64,000 nucleotides of DNA from positions 1,129,909 to 1,193,908 of the forward strand of contig JALRME010000001.1 of NCBI GenBank assembly GCA_026120035.1. Reading direction: 5' to 3'. Positions 46,323 through 58,942 of this stretch are shown here, piece by piece (position 1 is the stretch's first letter; every line of letters starts with the position of its first letter). Both the position numbers and the translations under genes were made by a program. Source of the stretch: Coleophoma eucalyptorum. Taxonomy: Eukaryota; Ascomycota; Leotiomycetes; Helotiales; Dermateaceae. The notes beneath the pieces were generated by a model. The model was not told where the DNA came from and made no database searches. It saw nothing but the letters and a program-made list of their open reading frames with translations.

Positions 46323-47133
46323 TATGAGTTGGAGCTCGCGAAGACACGCAGGTGTATGGATACAAGACGAAACAAAACAACCCAAAAAGCAAAAGCGAGG
46401 CAAAACGAACGAGAAAGATCGCGAGGACAGGATAGGAGAAGGAACTATCAAACTCAGACGTGTGATATGCAGCACTCTCGGATGTAGCGTCTGCCCAGGC
46501 GCGGTTTTCCCGAGCTGCCCAATCTTCTTGGTACAAGGCTGGCTCTGAATAGCAGTACAAGGGGGGTTCATGTAGGTTTCTTAGGTAAGCTTTAGTAACT
46601 TCCTGATGGACTATCGGGCCTATCTTTATTTTTGCTGCTGCCATAAAAGGAGCAACAGCTTGACACTAAGATCCCCGGCCCTCGGGGCAAAGATTTGGCG
46701 AGTGGGCAAAGAGCATCAGGTTGAAATGGGCAAGCTGTTCGGTCTTTACCCATCTGCTAGACAATTTAGTCGAGATAGAACGAAAATTCGATGCTGACGG
46801 CTGTTACAGAAGGGTGTATCCTTGTCACTAAGTCTTATCTCTCTATCTCTCTCGCCATTCACCAACAACATCCTTCCAAGAAAAATTCTCCACAATTAAA
46901 TATAGTCAAGAGGGAAAAAATATTGTATAGCTCGACACCACAGACCGAGTAGAAACCCCAAACTCTCTCTACCGAGCAAAATCCTCTCAGATTGCTTCGG
47001 CTCTAAATATAGAAAGAGAAGGAGAAAGAGACAAAAAAGATATCTCAAAATTCACCATCTCTTTTTTGTATACGAAAAGAATCAAGTGACAAAAAGAATA
47101 TTTAGAAACAGCTATGCTGTCTTGAAGATTATA
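46323..47133. other. Intergenic, transporter promoter
   Basis: About 810 bases between the transporter start (minus) and the tRNA 3' end. It holds the transporter promoter. Short open frames here have no family features. A/T-rich and purine-rich stretches lie at 46900-47090. Confidence 0.6.
47091..47095 (-). terminator. Candidate RNA polymerase III terminator of the tRNA
   Basis: On the minus strand TTTTT is reached about 39 bases after the mature tRNA 3' end. A T run of four or more is the usual Pol III stop. The distance is somewhat long. Confidence 0.4.
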
Positions 47134-47215
47134 CGACCCAGGGAAGATTCGAACTCCCAATCTCCAGAGGATTTCTGACCGAAATCTGGCGCCTTAACCA
47201 TTAGGCCACTAGGCC
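47134..47215 (-). tRNA. tRNA-Arg (anticodon TCG) with a 9-base intron
   Basis: The minus strand folds as a class I tRNA: acceptor GGCCTAG paired with CTGGGTC, D-arm GCCT/AGGC, anticodon stem CCAGA/TCTGG, five-base variable loop AGATT and T-arm GGGAG-TTCGAAT-CTTCC. The anticodon loop has 16 bases instead of seven, which fits a nine-base intron TCAGAAATC (47170-47178) placed after position 37, the standard site. The anticodon is TCG (47180-47182), reading Arg codon CGA. The discriminator is G at 47134, and no CCA is encoded. In the pre-tRNA, GATTTC can pair with GAAATC of the intron. Confidence 0.92.
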
Positions 47216-47910
47216 AAGCTTGTGATGCTTGATGTTTGTTGAGAATTCGATTGCTTAAAGGGAATTATATTGCAATTATGCTGTCACAGACAGGATGAGT
47301 TTTTTCATAGGGTTGGCAATTGTGTGGAAAAAAGCATGGGTGGAGTGGATTTTGGGGGGGAGGGCTTAGGCGAGCGGGGCGAGTCGAGCACAGCCGAAAC
47401 GAATTGGCTTGGATTTTGAAGGGGGGGGGGCACTGCTCGACATTGGGGTTTGAAGCTCAAAATATAAATTTAAAGCATCGAGATTAATAATTAAATCAAT
47501 ATGGCGGAGTAAACAAAGGGGGATATCACGGAACCGTTTTTGAGAAAATATATTATTCTACACGCCAAAATCCTCTGCTGACACCTTTTTTTTTTTCAAA
47601 GGAAGAAAGAAATTGTCTTAAAAATACAAAATATTATGAGGTACAAAAATCAAGATGAAATTGTTGTCATGGTAAAACAAAGAACAGTACCTCTACAACT
47701 ATTAGATATCCATTTTACATTCGAAAAACAAAACAAATATTTGGTATCGATATAAGAGTAGCAGAATGTTTTACTTATCATCCGCAGATGAATCTTACCT
47801 GTGATGAAAAAAAGACTGGCGACGATAATGTGAGGAAATTAAGAAAAAGATAGGAGAATCCACAATAGAAAGCAAATCCCAAACATTTACAGTCTGAAGA
47901 ACCTCCTCCA
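47216..47910. other. Intergenic, no gene recognised
   Basis: About 700 bases between the tRNA 5' end and the stop of the membrane-protein gene, both minus. It is AT-rich with poly-G runs near 47354 and 47421 and a poly-T run near 47587. No gene is seen. Confidence 0.6.
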
Positions 47911-50900
47911 TTAAAACATCCCACTGACTCTGCCGGGTGAGCCCCTCAAGAATCCATCTCGATCATATAGACCCAAGCTATCTGGCCGGTCAGTTTCACC
48001 TTGTAAGGCTTCATTGATGCCCGTACCGGCCCATTTTGGAGGTGTTCTTGGGCTTGGCATCTGCATTCTACTATCCCTTTGACTCCGAATACTGCTTAAA
48101 TGTGGCTTAGGCATTGCATCAGACCATCTCTTCTCATCACTACCTCTCTGTAGGCTCTGTGCCTGGCTTGAGGTTTCTGCACGATTGTCTGCTTGCGATT
48201 GTGAACCACGAGAGTGACCCGGTATTGAACGTGGAGTAGAGCGTGACGGTGTGGTCCGTGATGGCGTGGTCCGTGTTGGAGTTGTGCGTGGTGGAGTTGT
48301 GCCTGACTGAGTAGTGCGTGGTGGGGTGGTATGAATTGTAGACTGGCCGTTTGGAGAAAGAACGGCATCCTTGAGTGATGGAATATTAAGTCCCTTAGGT
48401 GATTCCTCTTTCACTACTGACCTTTGAACTTCCTTGGTCGTGGATGCCTTCGGTGGCGTTCGCATTGGGGTCAACTGGCCACCCGAGAAGAAATCAACTG
48501 GGTCATACATGGTCGTCTCGTGCTTTTGAATAGTGCTCTCCTCTACCACACTCTCGTGCTCCTGCGTAGCTTCGTCATGAAGGATGCTCTCCCTTCTTTG
48601 CTTCTCACGTTCCACCTTCTCACTCACACGTCCTCTCATCATCGAGTCTCTGATTGATGGTTTCGTTCGCCGCTTACTTGGTGAGGTTCCCGTGCCCAGG
48701 CGCAAATAATGCTTACTCCCACGTCTTCTATCTAGCTGGCTCCCTTGTTTACTAGGACTGATTCCACCACCACGGAAATCCGGTAAATTAGGCGAGCATT
48801 CTGATACGGGAGATGGTATGCTGCTTAGAGTAGAGACCTCCGAGTTCATACGACGAAGCATACTGATCTGGGTTTCCATATTCACCCCTGCTCTGGGAGG
48901 CTCATCTCGAGGACCACGAGGGCTTTGATGGCCTTTAGGTTCTTCTTCCTTAGGAGGAGTAGTCTCGGGTGAAATCAAATGTGAGAATTGAAGATTAAGA
49001 CCTTCTCGGTTTGCCGATGTGCTGTCCATATTCTCTGTATCCATCAAAGTAGAATCCGAGAAAGACCCAAAAGAGCCAAGATTTGGAGCTTGCAGGGAAA
49101 AGTCATAGCCTTTGCGACGAGCTTCCTTCTTAGAAATTTCTCCCCGTTTGAAGAATTCCTCCTCAGAATTGTCCTCTTCAGTGTAGTAGTTGCTTAATGA
49201 TAAAGTTGAAAGGACGCTATTCATTTCCTGTTGGTATGTCAAGTTCGTGGTGGAGGTAGGCCTAGAAAGAGATGGAACTTTGACATTTGGATTGAAGGCA
49301 GCTGAAGAAGGTGGTCTGAAAGGTGACGTACGTCCATTGGTGGATCGAGTTGGACTTGGGGGTGCGCTGATGTTCAAGGGCTGTGGCTTCAGAGCGGCCG
49401 TTGCAGGTGACTCTTCTTCGGGAAGCTCTTGCACGGCAGCCACGCTAGCTGGCTGAGGAAGAGCAGAGATACGCACTGTATGGGACCGCTTGTGACCCCT
49501 TCTTCTTGAGCCAGAGGTTCTCAAGCCTGTTTGGAATGTCTTGCCATCATTTAAATCATCAGGTGCGTATTGGAACGGATTCTGTCTAGTTGGTGACTCT
49601 GGTGGTGATCGCGGTCTGGAGGTCGTCTGGCTATTGCCAGAAACGTCTCTCAATGGGGACGCAAAGGTTGATGTTGAACCATAGCTTGATGTTCGATCAA
49701 GCTCAGATCCTGCGCCGAATGTAGATTTTCGAAGGTAATATGGTCTAGGGCTTCCATTGGACGCGTTCGGGGGTAGTAATTGATTTGAACTTTGGACAGA
49801 GGAATAGAATGGATCGCCATTTAAAGATAGTCTGAGGGCATTGCCAGACTTTGCAGTCGCAGAATTCCGACCTCCCACAGCACTGAGGGATCTGTCGTTG
49901 TTGCCATTATCCCAAAAATCCGACTTAGCACTATTAGACAAGCGACGTCTTTTCTCACTTCCTGTATCCTTTTTACTAGGAGAGCTGAGATTTGAAGGAA
50001 TGGCTAGGTCCGGAGTTTCCACTCTACAAAGACTGTCTTCTGAAGCTGCAGAATGTGTGGGCGATATGTCCCGCTTTGGTGGTGCATATCCTGCACTTCT
50101 TGCAACCATTCTACCAGGGCTAGGGGTACGGTTTATGTACCTTTCATAAATAGAGCTGTTAATAGACCCAGCATACGAGCTCGGGTCTGGAGTCAACATC
50201 TTCTCACGATTATCGCTTGGAAGAGGTTCCTCGGTATTATGAGGTGGTGCTGGCAGTGGTTCCTTGGGTGGCGAGCCAGGAAATTGACTGATCGAGCTCC
50301 TCGCTCTTGTGAGCGATCCTCCCCTCTTGAGTCGCTGTGACGTGGATCTCAGAATAGATGAGAGCTGGCTCTCAGATGTAGACCGGCGTTTTCGGGGAGA
50401 TGAGCGTGGAGATGGGCGCTGGGGATCATCGACAAACATCGAGAAAGGTTGTGCCTCTGGACTATCAGCCGTATCAAAAGAGAGGACTTGACGTGGCTGT
50501 CGAGACGACCTGGAGTATGTTCTTGGAGGCCATCGGGGCTCAGATTGACTAAACTCATTCTTGTTTTGGCCATCGGCTGTCTCAAATGGTAGCAATCCTC
50601 CAAGAGGCAGTGGTGGAGGAGTTGAAGCAAGATGTGGTGGGATCTGCATCGTTGAGACTAGGGGCCAAGAGTCTCTCATGCCTGATATTCTGAACATAGG
50701 CTTCCGTGGAGATAAGGTCCGCCTTTTAAGTGTTCTTCTCGCCTTTGGTGTAGAGGGGCCAGTAAATGGATCGTCATCTGTCCAGGTGTTTGGCATAGGA
50801 CGTGTCTGTTCGCCTTCTATTCGGCTATAGGACTGTCTTCCAGGCCATTCGGTGGGATGCTTCATCTCCAGTGCAGCCCTCAATTCTTTCCCTACATCTT

Positions 50901-51105
50901 GTGGTAATTCTACTTCTTTAACCTTATCTTTTTTCCGTCGATGCGAAGCCCTAGCAACAAGGACGCCTGCGAATATAAGAGCACCGCAAAGTACAACAGC
51001 GCCGGCGACGGCAATGCCAATGATTACGGGTGTCGAGAGTGCGGGAGAAGTCGCAGATTGCCTTCGTGCTATTGGTATAGCGATTGATTCTGATTTTGGT
51101 GACAT
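47911..51105 (-). CDS. Single-pass membrane protein with long disordered cytoplasmic tail
   Basis: Single exon, 1064 residues; no family recognised. After about 26 polar residues comes one membrane helix (VIIGIAVAGAVVLCGALIFAGVLVA) followed at once by basic RASHRRKKDK, which predicts an outside N-terminus and inside tail. The remaining 1000 residues are rich in Ser, Pro, Arg and Thr, with many SP/TP and RxxS motifs, and look intrinsically disordered. A TTPxRT pentapeptide array lies near residues 925-960. It resembles fungal single-pass proteins with TM plus basic stop-transfer that sit at the cell periphery, but its role is unknown. The start at 51105 is the only ATG in frame; upstream frame is open to a TGA at 51172-51174, so a 5' exon joined through an acceptor there is possible. 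Confidence 0.8.
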   Translation of the reverse strand: MSPKSESIAIPIARRQSATSPALSTPVIIGIAVAGAVVLCGALIFAGVLVARASHRRKKDKVKEVELPQDVGKELRAALEMKHPTEWPGRQSYSRIEGEQTRPMPNTWTDDDPFTGPSTPKARRTLKRRTLSPRKPMFRISGMRDSWPLVSTMQIPPHLASTPPPLPLGGLLPFETADGQNKNEFSQSEPRWPPRTYSRSSRQPRQVLSFDTADSPEAQPFSMFVDDPQRPSPRSSPRKRRSTSESQLSSILRSTSQRLKRGGSLTRARSSISQFPGSPPKEPLPAPPHNTEEPLPSDNREKMLTPDPSSYAGSINSSIYERYINRTPSPGRMVARSAGYAPPKRDISPTHSAASEDSLCRVETPDLAIPSNLSSPSKKDTGSEKRRRLSNSAKSDFWDNGNNDRSLSAVGGRNSATAKSGNALRLSLNGDPFYSSVQSSNQLLPPNASNGSPRPYYLRKSTFGAGSELDRTSSYGSTSTFASPLRDVSGNSQTTSRPRSPPESPTRQNPFQYAPDDLNDGKTFQTGLRTSGSRRRGHKRSHTVRISALPQPASVAAVQELPEEESPATAALKPQPLNISAPPSPTRSTNGRTSPFRPPSSAAFNPNVKVPSLSRPTSTTNLTYQQEMNSVLSTLSLSNYYTEEDNSEEEFFKRGEISKKEARRKGYDFSLQAPNLGSFGSFSDSTLMDTENMDSTSANREGLNLQFSHLISPETTPPKEEEPKGHQSPRGPRDEPPRAGVNMETQISMLRRMNSEVSTLSSIPSPVSECSPNLPDFRGGGISPSKQGSQLDRRRGSKHYLRLGTGTSPSKRRTKPSIRDSMMRGRVSEKVEREKQRRESILHDEATQEHESVVEESTIQKHETTMYDPVDFFSGGQLTPMRTPPKASTTKEVQRSVVKEESPKGLNIPSLKDAVLSPNGQSTIHTTPPRTTQSGTTPPRTTPTRTTPSRTTPSRSTPRSIPGHSRGSQSQADNRAETSSQAQSLQRGSDEKRWSDAMPKPHLSSIRSQRDSRMQMPSPRTPPKWAGTGINEALQGETDRPDSLGLYDRDGFLRGSPGRVSGMF
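48234..48332 (-). repeat. 15-base tandem repeat coding TTP(P/T/S)R units
   Basis: Imperfect tandem units of about 15 bases encode a five-residue Thr-Pro-Arg array (RTTPS, RTTPT, RTTPP variants) in the tail of the single-pass membrane protein. TP sites here are candidate proline-directed phosphorylation sites, and the copy number may vary between strains. Confidence 0.8.
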
Positions 51106-52455
51106 TGGAGCGAGTTTGGGCGAGAACTTGTGGCATTGAGATTCCAGCAGGTGGTAAGTTGTGCTGCAAGATCATATACAATCAGTGTAGATGGTCGCGT
51201 TCTCCTTGCAGCAATGCAGCTGAACAGTCGTTTGCAACTGTACAAAATCGAAATTGGAATCGAGATTGGAAATTGAGATTGAGTCTCTAAGTGTCAGCAC
51301 CTATGTACAGTCTCCTTGAGACGTACCGCCTGACAATTCAACAATACTCTGGACATGAGAAACAAGAAGAAATGAAGACATCGCGACAGTAAGGGATGGG
51401 CATCTCATCAGAGAAAAGACTAAGAGGAGATAATTTTGTTCTGGAATGGACACTTGACCATTTAACTTCGGCCTACATTCCAGAAAGAAGGGGAGGTTGA
51501 TGAGTGGCCAGGGGGCAGTAAAAAGGCGGGAAAGTCGCAATCTCTTGGATTACTCAAGGGACTTCCCGTGACTCTAGAAGATACATATACAGCCAGTTAT
51601 GAGAATCATGGCAAAACGGAAGTGGCTCCTCATCGCAGATGCAATTCTCGAGAGATATCGAGGTCGATCCAACATCAAGGTAGGTGTGTAGTGTCTGAAA
51701 CTACTGGCTCAAAGAGTCGTGCTACTTAAATATTGGCCTGGGCCAAGCTTTGGTGACATGGAAATCAAGATGTAGCTGAGTTGAAGATATACTCGAGCGT
51801 GTTGTGGTTGGGAAACGATTACACGATGAACCACGAATGCGGTGGCCGAAACTGTGGGCCGGGGTTGCTTTAGTAGTTTTACGGGGGATCGTGTTTTATG
51901 GCGGCGCGAGAGAAGCCTCATGTGCAAACCCCGCAGATAACTCGGACTAAGGCTGCGTCCTCGGTCCTACTTCCAGTCCTCTGGAGATTCTCAAAGTGCA
52001 AAGTCTCTACAACAACCCACTCCCTATACTTGGACCGTGGACTTATTGTGCTTGAATTTCTATCGTGATACTGTCCACAGCCTTTCTCTAACAAGTGGCC
52101 TTCTCCTTCCGCCATCCCCCACACCTCGGCCTGGTTTCGCGACGACAAGGCAATCAATATGCACACGACTCCTCCACAGTTCTCCTTCCGATGTACTCCC
52201 GCACCTATCACAGGAGCCCAAGCGCTGTTCCCCCTGGGGACTTCTGACCGACGGATACTCGTCTTAATGCCTCCAGCCATATTCCAGTAGAAGCGGTCAA
52301 ATCAAAGTATAGCCAGCAGTGGGACTTGGGTTGCGACTTAGACCGGAGTTCGAGGTACAGCGATACTTGAACACCTGGACGACTTCTTCTTTCCTTCATA
52401 CCAGATCTATTATTCCTTTCCCCGACTTAGAACAGCTACTTTCATATCTCCAATC
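51106..52455. promoter_or_regulatory. Divergent promoter region of the membrane-protein and SDR genes
   Basis: About 1.35 kb between divergent starts. Near 51242-51283 it has imperfect repeats of GATTGGAAAT type. Minus-strand open frames (51301-51540, 51918-52280) have no family features. It should contain both promoters; no other gene is supported. Confidence 0.5.
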
Positions 52456-53483
<1,028 letters not shown>

Positions 53484-55099
53484 AGTATTGCCGTTGAAAT
53501 AGAGTAATTGGTTAGAAGCTCACTGCAATAAAATCTTCCTATCGGAAAAGCATGAGCTACTCTGTTGATCCCGAGTCCCGAGCGGCAGATGTGCAGACAA
53601 CGTCATGCAGGGCGTCGAGCCTAGAAGTTTAATTCTTTATTCCATTTCTGCTGCCTTCTTTTGGGGTATGTGGAGTATACCAACCGTCAAAAGTCTGAAT
53701 ATCTCCCTTTTCCCATGCCATATTAGTGCCAGGATTCAATGTCCAAGACTAGATAGGCACATGTCGACTTTCTTCATCTACTCCAACAATACCTTTGAAT
53801 CATAATTGAATTTTGATCGCTGAGGTAAACACGAAGATCATAATCAAAAGCCCTGCTTCACTTTTATGATCTTTCACGCCCTCCGAACCCCTCTTCTAGC
53901 GAGTGAGCAGATGCAAGGGAGGTCAGGCCACCGATCTGGTGATAATAAAACTCACCTTTCCTCAGCTGCCGTATACACATTCTCCACCTGAAATTCTGTG
54001 CTTCTCTTCCCCCCCCCTCTCCATCCGCCCCTCCCGTGTTCCCTCAGAAAAGTCTACTATATTGAAAAGGAAAAGTATAAAATATCCGGTATGGAAAGGA
54101 GAAACATAAAAATAAAAGAAACATAAAAACGCGCCGAGGTCGTGTGTCTTTTGCCTTTCGCCCCCCCTTCCCCACCCCTCTCCCCCACGCGAAGAATCTT
54201 TCTTGTTTATATTCGCATCGCGCCCGGGGTTTTAATGAGATTTCGACTGCCAGGCACCCGGTTGTTGTGAGTGGCTTAAGCTGATCTCCCGAGCTACAGT
54301 CAGAGTGATTGCCCTTTCCCTTTTCCTTCCGAGGGGCCCTGTTGATCTTCAAAGAATTGGAAATCTCAAGATTCGCTTTTCTTTTTTTGGTTTTCCCTTG
54401 CCTCTTCGCCCCTGGTGGACTCGTTCCAAGGTGCTCCAACCGTTTTTTGGAAATGGCTGGCTCATATAGGTACTGCATTTTCTTTTGCTGTCCCTTTTGT
54501 CCCTTTTTCCTTTCGTCCTTTGGTTGAAGAGTATGATATGACTTAGTGAGCTCGATATCATCTACTGTAGGTTCTTCTCGTCGTTATGGTATGCTGCAGG
54601 GCTGTACTGGGGGTTGGGTTGGGTGACCGCTTCTCTTCGTCCCTGTCCCTGTCTGCAATGTGTTTTATTTATTGATTTTGTTCTAAGCAGAGGCGGATGA
54701 ACATGTCAGCTCCAACTCTAGCAGGGGGAGCATTTATGGTTAATTGGACTTGGCGAGGCTTACGCATGCATGCACTCAGTACTGTCGAAACCTGGTTCGT
54801 TGTATCACACGATATTTGAGAGATGATCACAATATTTCAAATTTATAGATTCTTTTATACAGGCACTCAACGGAGTAGACCTGTGTTTTTATTCTTTTCC
54901 ACATAGATTACTGTGGTTCGGCCACCTTTCCTTCCTGCTGGTATTGATACTTCGTGATCTGCTTTTGAGAGCCCATATTCAAGATTCGCAGCGCGGCCGA
55001 TACCCCAAAGCTCAAGTACCCCGAACACCGATTTCTTCACCCCTGTTCTTATTATATGTCTTTACATGTCCCGATCCTGCCAGAAATGTCATAACCTCT
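53484..55099. other. Intergenic, no gene recognised
   Basis: About 1.6 kb between the 3' ends of the SDR gene (plus) and the GH16 gene (minus). It has pyrimidine-rich and C-rich runs around 54010-54190 and poly-T tracts around 54380-54520. No open frame has family features. Confidence 0.6.
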
Positions 55100-56352
55100 T
55101 TATAATACCCCAAACAAGAGACCAAAAGCTAAAGTAACAGACAATATGTATGGCGTAACACTTCCTCCCGGTACCACAAGTGTAGCAGCAGCACCAGTGT
55201 TATTGTAGATCAGTGCTGGTGTACCCGTGATGTTGACTTCCTCATCAACACTACAAACGACTTTACAACCCGCCACATGCTTCTTCCTCTTCTGCAACAA
55301 TCCAAAAGCGCCGTTCTCATCACGACTCTGGATCCCACTGCCTGAACTTTCTGCGCCACCATATGATCCAGATGTGTTGTAAACCACTTCGATATATTGT
55401 ATTTGCAAGTATGCCTCGTCATATGTCGTCATGTTCCCAGTCCAACTACCTCCGTCTCCCCACATATTGAGGATTAGACCTGCTGGGTCCCGTGGTGTTT
55501 GGAAACTGATAGATGCTACATTTTCGCCATTCACATACCATTTTGTCATAGAAGGTGTCCAGTCCACACGATATGCCAACCACTGTGTCCAATCTATGCC
55601 ACCAGGGTTTGTTACATTCGATGTTGCTTGAATTAAGGTTCTGCCGTCTGCTGCATTTGAAGGTTGATTTGTATATTGTACCATGTTTCTGGGTCCAGCC
55701 GTCAGGATCTCGATATCCGCTTCTTGCACCGTCATTGGATTGTTTGGGTCCGTTGGTGAAAGATATGTGAATAACCCTGCGCAAGCTCCCGGTGATCCGA
55801 TGACTCGCGCCATGAAACGCGCTGACATGTGCAAGAAGTTCTGTTCTGTAGAATCAATTTCCGCGGTAGACTGGAAATTTGTTTGTCGTGAAGTCCGCAG
55901 CGTTAGGAAACTGTTATAATCTGGAGCAGAGTCCGTCGATTGCTCTACAAGTTGTTAGGAGATGTCTGTGTTACTATCAACCAAAAATACAAACCAATAT
56001 ATATGTTGCTCGCCGAATTAACCATGAGTATTGTCGCATCCGAACCACTCTTCCCTAAATTGCCACTATTATTCCATGTTTGTATCGACCAATCCTTTGT
56101 GAAGGCATCGGACTGGAAGTAATTATTTGTGACGCCAGCGCTCGTAGCCCCTGTGGCACTTGTTACAGCATCAGGCACCGGATTGGATATCAAGGAACTG
56201 TCGACATTTCGGTAATCGTAGAAGCGATGGAACTGGAAATAGTTGACCGTGTTGTTCGTGCGGAAGCATGAACATTCATCTCCATTATCGGTTTGTGCAT
56301 TTGCAAGTAGAGGAGTTGTGAGAAGAAGCAGAGAGGTGGCTATGAGGGCCAT
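55100..56352 (-). CDS. Secreted GPI-anchored GH16-family glycosidase or transglycosylase
   Basis: Two exons (55995-56352 and 55100-55944) give 400 residues. The N-terminus MALIATSLLLLTTPLLANAQ is a signal peptide. The GH16 catalytic stretch EADIEIL (E-x-D-x-E) lies near residue 210, with the expected concanavalin-like strands before and after (for example WTQWLAYRVDWTPSMTKWYV). The C-terminus has a small-residue, hydrophobic end (TPYILSVTLAFGLLFGVL), as in GPI anchors. GH16 enzymes act on beta-glucans or cross-link glucan and chitin; which of these applies is not determined. The start at 56352 puts the signal peptide at once; an upstream in-frame ATG at 56415 would precede it. Intron 50 bases, GTTTGT...TAG. 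Confidence 0.9.
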
Positions 56353-57909
56353 TGCTGCGAAGCAGTTGGAATGAAGGGGAAGTCGGCCGTCGATTCCCGT
56401 CGATACAGGTAGCACAAGTAGTGGTGGTGTGAGTTGTCAGATGTCAGATGTCCCGGCCGTGATATATATCTACTGCACCAGCGGCCCTTTGCATGAGGAT
56501 CTAACACGAGTCGGGTTACGAGAAATAAACAGAAGGAGATCGTGAGGGAGACGAGGTCAATGTCACACCAAAGAAAAGAGACAACGAGAGTGAGATATAG
56601 TACAGGGCGCAGCAGAAAACAGGCTCCTCCAAAAGAGAAAGGTAGGAAAGAAGCGCAACACGAGAACCAAGGCCTCTCCCAGACTCAAGGAGAAAATGTG
56701 TTGTGAATGCCTATGTATGTGCTTCAGTCGGAGAGAACTGAGCCATCAAGGGCTTTGATGTTACACTCCAATAGTGTGTGACCGCTTGGATAGTCTAAGG
56801 AGAGAACATTGTGGTCTAGCCCGCCGGCCAGCGCACACACTGCCAAGTTGAAACCGGGATGGAGGGAAACGAGAAATATAAGAAACGGGAGCGCCCACGG
56901 AAATAGATCAGTCCTTGCACTAATCATTTCTAGAGTCGCGGGGTTAAGCGAGGGGCTATGGGGGTGTCGAGGTCGGTGTCACGTGTTTAGGCGAGGTAAG
57001 CAACTTACCGGTCTACCTAGCTAGAGTAGAGTATTGTATTTCCCTACTTCCAGAACCCACACATAAATGTTGTTTACAGCGTTTTATCCATCGTCTGGAG
57101 CGAAGGATATATCATGCCCAATGGCTGGAACGTATTGCTATTTCCCTCAGACATAGCAATCTCCACTTTCTAAGTACCCTAAAGTTCTGCTATGGACGGA
57201 TGAACTTGGCATGAGAAAGCGTAAGAGAAGAGTAGTGTCGAAGTGGGAAGGCTCTCTATTAGACGAAGTGTGTCTATCTATCTATCCCTGCGTTTCTCCA
57301 TGTCTATTTCTTTTACTAATCCCCGCTTTTTAGCGTCTAACAAAAAACAAGAAAAGAGGACTGAGCTGGAGGCTAGCAGGCGAATAGCTTCTTTGGATCA
57401 TCCTCCTTCAGCCAAAACATCAACGTCAACAACAACACCACCAACAAATCCTCCTCGGTGACCTCAATCAATGTGCTTGCAGGTCATGCAGTGGGGTTGG
57501 AGATTTGAATGTTCCCAACCATATTCGAACCATTGACTGCTCTTCAATCACCTGAACAGACAAGACCAATCAGTTTCACCACCAAGCCGTCGCATTAAAA
57601 CGCTACGATTCTGGTCGCTCAATTTTGATGATTCGCATTCGCAAAGCTTCGGAAATGTATTCATTGAGGCTGTGGCAGAATTTGTCTGCAATACTCAATG
57701 ACACTGGGCTCTAGAACAAAGGCTGACAGCAAGCTGACAGCAGGCCTGCAAACATCGCCAAAGAAGCTGTCGTGGCTGCTGATTAGCATACCTCGACCTT
57801 GGATATACAAACGAACCCCCACACATATGTTGAACACTAACAGTACAACCCACCAACCCAGCCTCCGTATCCCATCACGTACGCCAGACACCTATTCTAT
57901 TTTAATCGC
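56353..57909. other. Intergenic, no gene recognised
   Basis: About 1.56 kb between the GH16 start and the stop of the next minus gene. It should hold the GH16 promoter. Open frames of up to 95 codons (57698-57985) have no family features. Confidence 0.6.
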
Positions 57910-58942
57910 TCAAAAGTACACATCCTGGCCAAGTCCACTGCCAGTAATCACTTCGCCCTTCGCCTTCTCTGAATCGCTTGGCTGAGGTGGTGGGACGTAG
58001 AGGGAATATCTCTTTCGTACCGCAGCGACAGATTTGGGACTCTGCAGAGGATTCGAAACTGTGCGTGGACTGTAACTAGCACGCTTCAATTTTTCGTTCA
58101 AGACTTCTTGTGAGATCGGGCGGGCCACTTCAATCGATAATGGGACAACCATTTGATTTCTAGCAGACTCCCGTCTCTTCCTGATGGTTCCAATTTTGCT
58201 AAAGATGCTGGGTGATTCTATTAGTAATGTCCTGGGCATTGATATTGGGAATATCCTACCTGTTTCTTTTCGAAAGCTTCGGCGTGCCAGTTGCTACCTC
58301 TGTACTAACCACGTTGTTGTCTGGCTTTGCTCTCAGCGATGATCGCTTAGGTATGGCTGGTTGCGTTGGTACGTCTAGAACATCCTGAACTCCAGCCTGA
58401 TACTCAGTTGACACTTGGGTGTTCGACTCAAGTGGATCATCAACTTCCGTTTGACCATGCTGGCTTTGCTCCTCCGCGGGTTCTTCGACAATGTCTGGAA
58501 TTGGGTTTGAATTCACCTCGTCCGAGTTGCTGATTTCTGAGAGTTCTTCCACTGAGATTGGTAAGACTGTTGATACCTCCTCTGCCGTGCGATGCTTGCC
58601 TTCTACCTCTGGATCGGTTGTCTTTGTTGCCTCAACGGGGCTTTCATTCTTTTTTGTCGTAGGTTCGACATCATTATAATCATCAAACTTTGAATCAACT
58701 CTACTTGCCCGTGTCTTCACCGGGATTTCTTCGTCGCTTTCACTATCTCTTGGAATGATCTTTGACGGTTGTTGTGCATCTCCCTTTGCAGCATCCACTA
58801 TGGTCGTAACTGGTTTCTCAGCTAGCGAGTTTGCTTCCTGCACAGCAGCCAGTGGTTGGATAACGCGAGACTTTCGTCTGAAAATCCCTCGAAGTGACAG
58901 ACCTCTTGAGAGCTTGCTTGGTGGGGGCACAGCTAAAGCCAT
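57910..58942 (-). CDS. Hypothetical disordered protein, function unknown
   Basis: Two exons (58260-58942 and 57910-58207) give 326 residues; intron 52 bases, GTAGGA...CAG, splitting the Ser of KRN|SIFSK. The N-terminus is basic (LSRGLSLRGIFRRKSRV), the middle is acidic and Glu/Asp/Ser-rich (residues about 50-180), and the C-terminus is again basic (KIGTIRKRRESARN, RKRYSLYVPPPQPS). No domain was recognised. The charge pattern could suit a nuclear or scaffold protein. The start at 58942 was preferred because the 101 codons upstream of it, to an in-frame ATG at 59245, are unlike the rest. Confidence 0.65.

Noticed and set aside
57515..57560. TTCGAA-containing stretch resembling a tRNA T-loop
   Set aside because: No matching acceptor, D-arm or anticodon stem could be folded around it.
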